The position numbers and the translations under genes are program-made. This document shows positions 23,701-34,825 of a stretch of DNA of 64,000 nt, piece after piece. This DNA is from Progne subis subis (Eukaryota > Chordata > Aves > Passeriformes > Hirundinidae). The notes beneath the pieces are model-generated. The model was not told where the DNA came from. It saw only the letters and a program-made list of their open reading frames with translations, and did not search any database. The stretch spans positions 3,777,001 to 3,841,000 of the forward strand of contig JAKJHU010000014.1 in NCBI GenBank assembly GCA_022316685.1, in the 5' to 3' direction. The first letter of the stretch is position 1; every line of letters starts with the position of its first letter.

Positions 23701-26027
23701 AGGGAAAGAAAACAAGCCCTTCTACTTCAATGCAAGGCTTTCAGGGAGATGTAGCATGAATATTTCATGCTCACAGTCTCATCTATATGCTCAGTTTCCT
23801 AGCTGACACTATAGTTTCCATGATGTCCTTATAAAAATGGAAATGAGCACAAATATAAAACCTCGTGAACTTCCTTGGTGCAAGTGCTGCAAAGGGAAAC
23901 CTACTCAGGAATTAAGTTTACAAAAAGAAATGAAGAATTTCAGCAACATTTCAAATTAAAAAAAGGCCAATCTAACAGCATATTTAGTTTGGGATGAAAA
24001 TGGGGAGTTTTAGAGATTTGACTTAAAAAAAACCCCAAACAAACCAGTGTAGAATAAAATAAATCATAGAATAAAATGAAAAATTGCAGAAAAACAACCA
24101 ACAAGACCTTCAATTTAACATTCTTAAAGAAGAGCCTGTCTTTATTGCCACTATGAGTTTTTCCTGTTCTGTGTAAATCAGAGTTCGATCTTGGATAACC
24201 TGGACAGAAAAGAATTTTGACCTGGTTGAATCAAGCCTTTCTAGTATGTACAAAAATCAGTATGTACTATTTAGTTAACAGGAAAATACAACAACAACAA
24301 AAAAAATTAACCAGCAAACATATCTATGTATGTACTGCAGAGCTCTGACCAAAAATATTAACTCAGATTTAATTAACACATACTAATGCTTGTATCTGTC
24401 TCTGATTCTTCACAGGAAGTATTGCAGAATATAATTAATGTTCCAAAAATAGATGCAAATGCAGAACACAATTACCTTGGAGAATTTAATTGGTGTTACT
24501 ATTCTATGAAATACAGCAGAATGCCTTTTTTTTTTTTTTTCAGTAAGTTTAAGAATGAAAGACTCTTTCCAAATCTAATTATAGATATTTTAAAGGTGAG
24601 GCAAAGCGAAGCAGAGATAATACCTGTATTGGAATAAAATATCCCTATTGGTGTATTCAGCTCACAGTAATTATCAAAAGAGATGAACTCTCAATAAATG
24701 GTTAACAGAGTGGGGAAAAAAAAAAAAAAAAGGCAAACTGAATATTCTTATGGTAGATGCTGCGTCGTAGCAATTTCACACATCCATCTGAATCTTGAGC
24801 CTGAAATTAGTGGGACAGATCCTTGCAGCAGAGCTGGCTGCCACCAAGGTGAGCAGTGCAAGCAGAACCAGAGGATGTCCCAGAGCCCTGCCTGCCTCTG
24901 CCCCAGTTGTGTCAGGTTGGGAGATTTGTGGGTGCTCCACTCTTCGCCAACTTCTCCTGAAAAAAATCACTGCACCAAAGACTGTCAAGCCCTGGTCTTG
25001 CCAAGCCATACCCAACACTGGTGATGATTTATCCACAGCACTGTTCTCCATCCAGCCAGTGAAATAACACACTAGTCTTTTCAGATCCCTCTAAAATGGT
25101 GTTTTGGCTTTAGTAGTGAAGGAACCATGACTGCATTGGAATTTTCCTCCAGAAATTTCATAACCATTCTTTTCTTCAAAATACTTCAAGTTACTGGAGT
25201 GCCTGTAAAATGGATTGTGCTTGAGAGATGAAAATGGAAATATAAGTATGGTGTAGGAATAGGAACACAAAGAAACATTCTATACTTCCATATCCAGATA
25301 TTATTCCTGTAGTACCGTACCTGGTCTGTACAAATTTTTCTGGAATATTGGTATATTAAGAAAATTTCTTCTGCAGTTCCGTATATAAAATAAAAGTGAG
25401 AAGTGGGTGGGTTCCTGATCATAAAGAGTTCTTTAGGCAAAGGCAAACAACACTCAGATTTTGAAAACATCCATCTTTTATGTTTAGATGTAAAGAATAC
25501 ATATTTTGTGTGGATGATTGACTATTAAATTAGGCTATACCGGGATGCGTCATCATTTGATGCTTTGAAAAATCCTCTTTTCTAGCTCAATTAAAAATTA
25601 TGTTGGTTGATAAAAGGACAATTTATCAAATTGTAGTGGCTCATGCTGAACAGGTTGTCACGCCAGATTATTTCAGAAGGGCCTTTGTCATTTGAGTCTA
25701 TCAAAACCTCTGTGTCCACAACACACAGACTGAACATCTCAGTGAAATATGCTCATAATGCCATATGGATTCCAGAAATCAGCCTTTGCAGTGCTGTGTG
25801 TGACGTTTGACACCAAAAATTCACATTCAGTTGATCTTGGGGTTGTATTTTACCTAGAACAAAGTTTGGCTCACTGACATGGAAAGAGACAAGTCACCAT
25901 CCTGAAAGGAAAAGCAGGAAAAGCAGAAAAAGCAGTAAAGGTGTCCTCTTCATGTCCCTACTTCTGCTGAGTGGAATTACCTTGAGAATTTCCAGATAAT
26001 TTCAGCAGAGAGTAAAAAGAACAAGCC

Positions 26028-26032
<5 letters not shown>
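20789..26032. other. Non-coding unique sequence
   Basis: No exon or transposon family is recognised. It contains short poly-A or poly-T runs (about 23279-23290, 23639-23654, 24524-24540, 24716-24731) and a tandem of agcaggaaa-like 9-mers near 25913-25938. The segment 21830-21960 is repeat-free, higher-complexity sequence that could be a conserved element. The segment 24365-24480 carries several TAAT-type sites and an octamer atgcaaat at 24453-24460. Open frames of 107-112 codons (21286-21609, 22203-22541) look random. Confidence 0.5.

Positions 26033-26059
<27 letters not shown>
26033..26059. repeat. Poly-A run, 27 bases
   Basis: Uninterrupted A27. No retrocopy is recognisable upstream. A ggggtttttt-type junction follows at 26071-26080. 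Confidence 0.9.
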
Positions 26060-26062
<3 letters not shown>

Positions 26063-29000
26063 ATGAATCCCTGGGGGTTTTTTGGCTTATAAGCTCTTTG
26101 ATTTATTAAAAGTTACACACATTTACTTGAAAAAAGTTCATATTACAGCTCCAGGTAAGCTGAGGTCAGGTTGCTCAGGAAGAAATTTGCACTTAAATGA
26201 ACCAGCTTTTCAGCCTGATAAAGACGAAGCCATTCAGCACTGGCATTTCCCCAGTGGGTCTGGGATCAGCAGTGAGGGGAGAGGCAATGCCACTTCCAGC
26301 TGCCAGGATTGCTCACTAAAGTGAAGGCAACTTTCCAAGCAAATACTTTCAGCAGAGCAAGAGGGAAGAGAAAATATAACCTAACAACAAAATCCTGAGC
26401 AGACAAAATATCATCCCACAGGCTGTAGCAAGACCTAAGTATCCAAATCTCACCTAAATAAGGGCACAAAAAAGCAGAGGGGAAAACCCCAAATTCTTCA
26501 CATAGGGACTGAATAACTAGCACCATGAGTTCACAAAGGACAACTTGTGCAATGATAACAGATTTAAAAATAACTTTGCTTTTAGGAGAAGCATGCAGAA
26601 GATTGAGAGGAAAGGGAGAGTGGGCACAGAAGGACCAAAGTATATAATGTACTAAGCCAGAAATCACAAAATTAACCTCTGACCAATATACTGTCTTTAG
26701 AAAATTCCAAGAATCTCTTTAAATGCCTATTTGTTGTCTCTCTTGGTTGCTTAGTTCAATAGACAGAGTATTGTGTGCTAGATAAAACTGTCTCCCACAT
26801 ATCCTTCTTGTCATATAAGAAGAGAAAAGGAAACACATGAAAAAGGATCAGCAGCGTAAAGTATGGCTTGAAAAACTAGGAAAACAGGCTTTAAAACACC
26901 AATGAAATTGAGATTAAGGAAAAATTCAATATTGTCTGAAAGATCAGATCTTTGGTGGCCATTTGACAAGCTGTGATACCAAGAGAGGTCCCAAAACATT
27001 TTTCTGGGATGGTGGCTGCTCTTCTCTGAAGTCTCATTCCATCATTTGCACCCCAAAAAAAGGCACAGGGTACCCAGCTCATTTTCACGTTAGCTCAGTG
27101 GAATCACCCAAATTGTACCAGTATTTTTGTCCAGTATTTTACCAGCTCCACATTTAGACCTAAGCTTCCCAGTAATACTGTAACATGATAAAGCAATGCT
27201 GTATCCCATATCACAACTGAGCATAAACAAAGCTTAAAAATACTGTATTACTTTGAGTACAGTCTCTCATGACACTGTTGAAAGGAAAATATAGGTGAAA
27301 GGACAGCACTTTTTGTTGTAAATTATCTGATCACAGGTGCCCTCTGAATGGGGGAGCTGTAGGTATTTGTTACACCTGAGAACGGTGAGAAGAAAGCTGT
27401 ACAGTGCCTCACATCCTCTCTTACCACCAGTCACTAACAACAGATGTCATTCTGACAATGGGCTGGCCGAAGCTGGGACACTGAACCTCATTACCACACA
27501 GAAGTCTCCTGAATTACCTTCAAGATGTGCACGAGGAGTCACAGAGAACACTGGTAATTATTTGTGCACCAGCAGCAAGGTGTGTTTTACAAGGGGCACT
27601 CAAGAGCTCAAGTGGAATACCTGAAAGGACTTGTTTTGATGTGTTGCCAGTTTAGTTGAATTTAAGAACACATACAGGTAAAGAAAAAAAGGTTCAATTA
27701 TCCTATGGGGATTTTATTCTACGCTGTGAGAAGATGTGTAATTAGATTCTTGCAACGCCCGACTACACTTCTGGATTTTCCAATTTAGGTTTGATTACCT
27801 GATGATTAATAAAATTTCGAATTTCAGTTCTGATCTCCCCCCATAGTTTGCAAGTAGGAACAATTTCCATGCTGCAGAAGAACCTCAGCTCCTCCTGAGG
27901 AGGGGCAATCACTCTGCAGGAGTAGGGAAGCAACGCTGCTCACACCCTGCAGTGAAAGCAGCTGGGTCAGGCTCACAATCCTCACTGTTCATAACCTCCC
28001 TCTAGTCTGTCAAAGGGATAGACTGCTCACAGCTCTAAAAGATGCCTCTATTTTCATTCATGCTCCTCCCTGCACCCTGGAGATGCTCAGGAGATATAAA
28101 CCTTTCCCTGACAATGGTTCCCATCACAAATGTCCCACCCTGTGATGTAAATGAGGACCTAGAGGGAAGCACCATGCAGCCCTGTACCAGAGGAGCCACA
28201 GCCTTCAGAGAAGGAAATCCCTGCTCTAAGGAGCAGCCTTTGGGGCACCCTCACCCACCACCACACCAGGAAAATGATAAACTAGTCCAACAGCAGACAG
28301 CTGAGAAACCAGGCTAAGATAACTTACGACACCAACCACCACACAACGCTCATTAAATTCACACAGCTAAGGCTGGCTTGGGAGCACCAAAGGATTTAAT
28401 GTGCAGCAAAGGACATATTCCAACCATAAATACATAAGACAGATGAAGAGGACAATCCAGTTAAGGTAGGATGTACAGAGTGCTGGAGAAAAGTTGGTAA
28501 GAAAAAAACTAAATGAGCTTTCAGCAAAATTTGAAAGGGGAAGCAGTGGACAGGGACTAGGCAAGAGAAACACTGTGAAGTAATGATTAATATCAAGGCC
28601 TCAAATCAGTAAGAATAGTTCAAGGAAGCATAAAATTCAAACAGATGAATTTATCTGATTTTTGGTCCTCAGTCTGCGTGAATCATGGAAAGCAACATAA
28701 ATCTGACACGGAGGGAAGCAGTTGTACTCCATTACTTTAGAAGGAAGACTGGAGGCAAGTCACTGCCCTTTCTTTCATCTACCCAGTAGTGCCCCATTGT
28801 TAACAACGTAAAAAAGGCAGCACTTTACTGGACTAGATGACAAAAAAGAGTGTAAATTTTCAGCAGGATAAGAAAGCACTGGAAAGGCTGGATGAAATAC
28901 AGGGAGACAGTATGGTTCAGCTTTGTTAAAGAATGTACTGGACAGAACTGAGAATATCCTTACAATCAAATGTTGCTCTAGTGAACTATGCTGTTTTCAC

Positions 29001-31754
29001 AATTGCTAATAATTTAGGCACTGGAATGTGAAGTGTGAAATGCCTGCTCATCACCATCTATCAAAGCCCCTTCCCTTGTCCCCCAGAGCCTGGCTGCAAG
29101 GCTCAGTGCAAACTTTACCTCCAAGCCAAAGTCAAGGGAAAAGCAAGTTCCAGCTGTAATGTGAAGAAGAGCAGGAGATAATTTCTTCTTTAAAATAAGC
29201 ACTGCTTCATGCTGGCTGCTGTGACTTTGTTTTAAAAGCAACAAGCTTTTGGACATTACCAAAGGTAATTTTCTAGTTTATTTTAGTTGTGTTATTTTTT
29301 CCCTCATAATATTTACAAAGCTCTTGCAGCGGGTGCCAGAGTTCTACCTGTGCCACTGACGTACCAAGAGAGATATTGAAACGTGAAGGATGGGAATGGA
29401 GCATGACTGAGATCTTACTTTGTGCCAGGGGTAGCTGCTGTGGAAGAAGCATGTTGCAAAGAAAGAACGATCTCCTCAATTTACCAACTGTCAAAGCATC
29501 TGCAAAGGAACACAGAGATGAACATCTAGCAACATCCCTGAAATTTGTGATGTTTGGAATTGCAATCTAACATTAGCGAAAAACAATAAAGCAGAAGCAT
29601 GAAAGGCACATCCTCACTAGCATGTTGCCTCTTTTAGAAGACTGGTTCTCATTATGTTGAGCCTTCTGTTCTCAAATTCAGAACCTGAAAAAGCTATTTC
29701 GTGTACAAAGAAAGAAAAGGGGACTGTGTTTTTCGGCTTAAAGATGATGAATGCATCATTTGCTGTTAGAGGTAATGAGGATTTCAGTTGCTTTTGGCCC
29801 CTGTAGGATTTTCTGAGCTTTGCCAAAATGAACAAACAGCAATCTATATTAATGAACAGCTCCAAAGGCTTGGATAAGATGCATAACTCACATCCACGTG
29901 GAATGGTACCACCATAAATTGTACGTGTTGTGTGTAACAGATTTAGGCAGCAAACAGATGTGCCCTAATACAATTTCAGCTCTGTCTGTACCATAATTCT
30001 GCAGGAAAAATCCAGAAGCCTTCGGCTGAAGGACAGATTGCTGCACCTCCACCTCCTAAAGTCACTGTAGCACACACCCTCCCCATCCCCAGCGTGGCTG
30101 AAGCTTTCCTGAGCAGGGGGAGAGATGCAGGGAGAGCACAGACTGCCTTTGGCTTTGGAAAGCTCAGCATGGGCAGTGCCCTGCACAGGGTCTTTGAAGG
30201 CACCCAGGCCATCCCATGGAAGGTTTTTCCCAGTGGAAAGCAGACCATCCCTTCTGCTGTAGAGTTTCTGTCACAGCTGGAGGGGTTTCAGGTGATGCAG
30301 CCAGAGCTCTGTGGCAGAAAGCCCATGTGAAACACCTTGCAAAGGACAAAACCCACTCTGCAAGACAAGCCCATGGCTAGACATACTTTAAAGTGCCCCT
30401 CATGGGAGCTGGTGAATGCAAAAGGCATTGATATTACCTGTGCACACACGAAAGAATACCCTCATGAAACAGCAGCACTGCCCAGACAAACCAGGAGCCA
30501 AGAGGGGCTGTGGCTGCTTTTCAACAGAGCAGAGAGAGCCTGCTTGGAAAGGATGGAGCCAAGGACCTGAGGAGAGGAGACAGCCAAGGACACTGGAAAA
30601 TGCAGCAGCTGGAATGTGGCCCAAAGCAAACTTCCATGAGATGAGGATTTCCAGCATAATCACCAGCCGAAGGATGAAGGATGAGCAGAGCCCCACCTCC
30701 TCCCGCGCTCAGGGGAGCACTTTGCAGGAGTGTTACCCCCAGTGGTTAGCAGCTGGGGTAACACCCGAGCAGCAAGGCTCAGCACTAACCTTTACAACTA
30801 AAATAATCCTGTAGGCCCTGCCTTTATGCAGATAGCAGGGTTTAAAGAGCGGGTATGAAATACAAATGTACAAAATGTCCTTGCAAGACACTGCAACTTC
30901 CCAAATCCCATCCTCCTGCATGCTACAGAGCAGTTCCCTCAGCCTGCAAACACCTCATGCACCTTTCATCTGACCCTCCCCTGGGTATTCCACGTTCAGA
31001 ACTGAATCCTACCGAGTGGGACGAGATCAGTCACCTGAGGAAGGGCAGCTGTATGCCTAGAAGAGCAAAAGGAGACTTAAAACTACTTCAAAATGCCTTT
31101 TAAAGCAGATTTTAAATTGATTTAAAACAGATTTTAAAAAGGGGTAGTAAAACTATTTTCCAAACAAACAGCATCTTCCCCAATGAGAGGGAGGCAGAAT
31201 CCTGATGTAGTGATAGCTCTGCATGCACATTACTCTTGAACCGAGTCCTTGCATGACAGGCAACCACATAACTGGAAGCAAATCAAGTCCAGAATATTCC
31301 TCTTTATTTTTCTTTAAAGACACTAATTTTGCATAGTACCATGAGAAAAAATTATGCCCCACTGCTGTCACCTTATTTTCATGTGATCAACTGGAGTTTT
31401 TTTTTATTCTGGGGAGGGGGACGGAAGGAGAAGGAGGTGGCTGATGGGTTAGTAATTTACAGACCCATATTTCTTTTATACTGCAAGTATGTTCCATTTG
31501 TTCTGAAAATATGTAATGATCTAAAATGGGGACGATTTTAATGAATTGGATTCATAATATTTCATATACTGCTGCCAGACTCTTAGTCAATCAAGCTAAT
31601 GTTATAAAGGAACAGCCAACAGCCAATTTTGACATCCTTTAAGCAGGTCAGTTATAAGCCAATTAGCTCTACCTACTTGGTCTCCAAGGTCTGAATAAAA
31701 TATAGCCCATTCTGATTAGAAGCACTACTTCCACCAGCGTGCACATGCCTTAAA
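26060..31754. other. Non-coding unique sequence with GC-moderate pockets
   Basis: GC rises modestly at 27840-28320 and 29980-30720, where many chance frames overlap (78 codons at 30094-30330 and 132 codons at 30416-30814 on +). None shows a recognisable protein family. Neither pocket is clearly CpG-enriched. No transposon signature is recognised in them; a poorly known repeat remains possible because they differ in texture from their surroundings. Confidence 0.45.
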
Positions 31755-31920
31755 ATAGACTGCAAAAATACTGAGAGCCCCATGGAATTGTTAGAGGAAG
31801 TCTCGATCCTACTGAAGTCAATTACTGTAATACAATTTCTCCTGACTTTCTCACAGATTATGGGAGCTCCCGGATTCACACAGTGTCGGTCCAGTTTTAT
31901 GGGACAGCAGAAGAACTAAG
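31755..31920. repeat. Possible ancient amniote repeat relic
   Basis: A stretch including gatcctactgaagtcaatta and gattatgggagctcccggat recalls interspersed elements seen across reptiles and birds, whose hallmark is a tgaagtcaatggga-like phrase. The match is from memory and weak. An open frame of about 107 codons covers it (about 31775-32098), with a splice-acceptor-like ctttctcacag just before 31857. I cannot recognise any protein in that frame. Confidence 0.3.
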
Positions 31921-32524
31921 GGCTGCATTCACCAGAGCCCTTCCATCTGCTGAATACAACTTTTCTGCAACACAAGACAAATTGAAAGCATCGGTCCTGA
32001 ACTACAACAAAATTCCTGGTGAACTAACTTCAGCAAAAGGAAGTCAATCAGAATTGCATATATATGCACTTCACATTAGTTCTTCCTGTTTATTTTAACA
32101 CAACTTTGATGTTTTTAATAACTGTCAGATCCTCCTTGACAGGTTTGACAAGAAATGCAGTTACTAAAACTGGGTTAAATAAGACTCATCAAATTATTTC
32201 AAGAATGAACTTTGCATTAACACGAACTTTTACATTTTATTTTATTAACTAACAAATATTTTTTTTCTTGGTAATCATGTAGTGCTTAATAGCTGAGAAA
32301 TACGTGGTTATTTCTTTCCTGAAGAATATCCTGATTTACATTGCTTAAAAAAAAGTGTGGATTTTGTCACTATTTGTCCCGCTCTCCAATAAAATATAAC
32401 AACTTTCTTTGGAAAAATACTGATGGCATGCTAGAAGATTCTTGGTTTACTTATAATCACAAAATGCCTTGCAAAAATGTTCCTGTCATTCACTGCATTA
32501 TGTACTTCATGTAGTAAATCTCAT
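31921..32524. other. Non-coding AT-rich sequence
   Basis: This is the remainder of the open frame noted to the left (closing at 32098), then AT-rich sequence with no gene or repeat recognised. Confidence 0.5.
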
Positions 32525-32640
32525 TAAAAAATAAAAACAACACCCCCACAACAAGAAAAAACAAACAACAAAAAACACCACACAAAAACTACAAAAAAAA
32601 CCCCAAACAAACAAAAACCCCACCCCATCAACACCTAAAA
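32525..32640. repeat. A/C-rich low-complexity tract
   Basis: This stretch of about 116 bases is composed almost wholly of A and C, with runs such as caccccc, aaaaaaaacccc and (aaac)n and only isolated G or T. It has the same texture and strand orientation as the tract at 4636-4821. Confidence 0.85.
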
Positions 32641-34764
32641 TCTCCAGCAGCATAGAGAGTTTGGCCTAATTTGTTGGAAAACCTATTAACTGGGCAGGAT
32701 CCTTTAGAAACCAAATTGCATCTGAAATCTTACTTACACCTTGCTATTATTTGAATACACCAAAAAAGACTCTACATGTAACATACAAGAAATAAGTCAG
32801 GTTTTTGTTTGTTTTCTTTGTTCCTGCAAGAGCCAAATCCACAAATAACAGAACTTTTTTAAACCACACCAGCAGCAAATCCATCCTACTGTGTTTCACC
32901 ATGTTGTTACTGTAATCATATAGTCAGTGAAAAATTTAGGAGGAAATGGGTAAACAAAAAAAAGGGGGGGAAAAGGAAATAAAGAGAAAGATGTATGGGT
33001 AATAATCCAAGGGCACAAAAGCAGTAAGCCCAGGATTCATCTAGAACTGCCAAAAAAGCACATTTTGAGAAGCTAGAGGGGCCTGACATCCAGCTATTGG
33101 GAATGGCACAAGCCACATGAAACCAGATGGATTCCAGCCAGGTTGGCCTGGCCAAATGCACAAAGACATAATGTGAGTTTGCATCCAACCTAAGAGGATT
33201 TCGTTGACAGGCAGCTGGAATTAAGTTAATACAAAACAGCAGAAATGCAATACAGAGGGTTGTAAAATTTACTCTTACTTAGGAATGTAAAATTTACTCA
33301 TACTTCGGAATGTAAATAAGCCCTACTAGAGTAATTTAAAATAAAGATGCAACTCTTTCTTACGGTAAAGGAATACTGAAACTCCTTACCAAGGAACAAA
33401 AATACAACTTTCTTCATTTAATGGTTAATTATACTGCACCTAATTATTAAAATTCTTGATGATTGATGCAGTAGAAACAATTGTATCTTCCTTCTGGAAA
33501 TAAAAATCTGTCATAAACATTTTCTGTAAAACACTACTTTTTAAATTTCAGATGATTTCCTGTCCTATGTCCATTACACTTCTGCATTTCCAATGAGCTT
33601 TAATTACAGTTGAAGTAGGCCTTGATTTGCTTATTAAACATCATAAGCAATTTAAAAGAAAGGGTCATAAATTTAAATATGCAGGAACCAGGAAACTGCA
33701 TTTAACCTATTTCAGAAAACATAGTATTAAATCAAGTCATGTAATTTTAAGAAAAAAAATTCTAATCATTTTACGGTATAAATCAATTTTTTTACTGAAG
33801 CTGGGAAAAGTCTGAGCTATCCTTGAAAATGAACCAAGGGAGCAAAGGGAATGTCAGCTACAGGAGGGCATATATGTAATTTGCAGTCCAAGGTGCTTGT
33901 ACTCTAATGGGTACATAATAGGTGGAATGGCTGGAAGTTGTTCACAGAGGAATGATCATTATTTCCATCCCAGAAGGACTTGCTTCAGAAACATCCTGCC
34001 TGTATACACCAGAAGCCTTTGGTCCACAGCACTTATTTACCCCCAGGACAAAAATAAAGTCACTTGCAAGCCATCTATACGGATATAAATGTATACATAT
34101 TCAAATTCTTCTTCCCTGCTATGGAAATTTCAGAAATGTATGCACTGGCTTTTTTTCTTAGTGGGAGAATTTTTGACGTATCACAAATTGCTTTTTATTA
34201 GTGTCTGAGCAAAGGATCCATGGAGAGGGATACTTAATACAGGTGTCCTTTTTTTTCCAAGAGGTTATTCATTAAAGAGAAGTAAATGCAACCTAAATGT
34301 TTGTGCATTTTTCATTGAAGAATCTTTCATTAGCCGTTGTTTCCTTTTTCTTACAAACAGCTGTCACAGCATCACTTCATTAAATAATCAGCTTTTCTCT
34401 ACTCACATACACTAAACAGACGGTGTAATTGCTGGTTATTGGGCTCATATGGAAAAAATAATTGTGGAATCAGAGACATGGCTTAAAAGGAAGTATTTCA
34501 CATGAAGGCAAAGTGACATAACATTCAAAATTTGATGCTTCAGATTAGATATCTAGTCCCCCTACCTATGAGTTGTTATGTAAATGTTTAAGTGAACAGC
34601 ACTAATCAGTATAAAATTAAACATCCTTAGTATTTGCAGAACTGGGGTTGTGTTCTATTGCTACATAACTCCATAAATTACTTGCTTTTTGACAGTCCTT
34701 AAGTCACTTATTTTAGTATCTGAATGTAGCTACAGGCTCATAAATTTGAAAGTGTGATAATAGA
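32641..34764. other. Non-coding AT-rich sequence
   Basis: No gene or transposon is recognised apart from the 25-base tandem repeat listed separately. A G-run (aaaaaaaggggggg) lies at about 32960-32970. Confidence 0.55.
33261..33315. repeat. 25-base tandem repeat, 2.2 copies
   Basis: The unit tgtaaaatttactc(t/a)tactt(a/c)ggaa occurs at 33261-33285 and 33286-33310. The first bases of a third copy (tgtaa) follow at 33311. Two mismatches separate the copies. Confidence 0.9.
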
Positions 34765-34825
34765 TTACCTAAGGCCAGACAGTGAATCAATGTCTAAGTC
34801 AGAAGAGGAAACCAGGAATCCCAAG
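34765..34825 (+). repeat. MIR-like ancient SINE relic
   Basis: The stretch acctaaggccagacagtgaa followed by aatgtctaagtcagaagaggaaaccaggaatccc tracks the MIR/CORE-SINE tail: a cccaaggtcacacag phrase, then a gcagagc..gga phrase, then a acccaggca-like phrase. It is heavily mutated, as expected for an element older than birds. Only about 60 bases are left. The match is by recollection of the consensus. Confidence 0.4.

Noticed and set aside
30094..30814. GC-moderate pocket with several frames, considered as a gene or retrocopy
   Set aside because: No recognisable protein, no poly-A tail and no target-site duplication.
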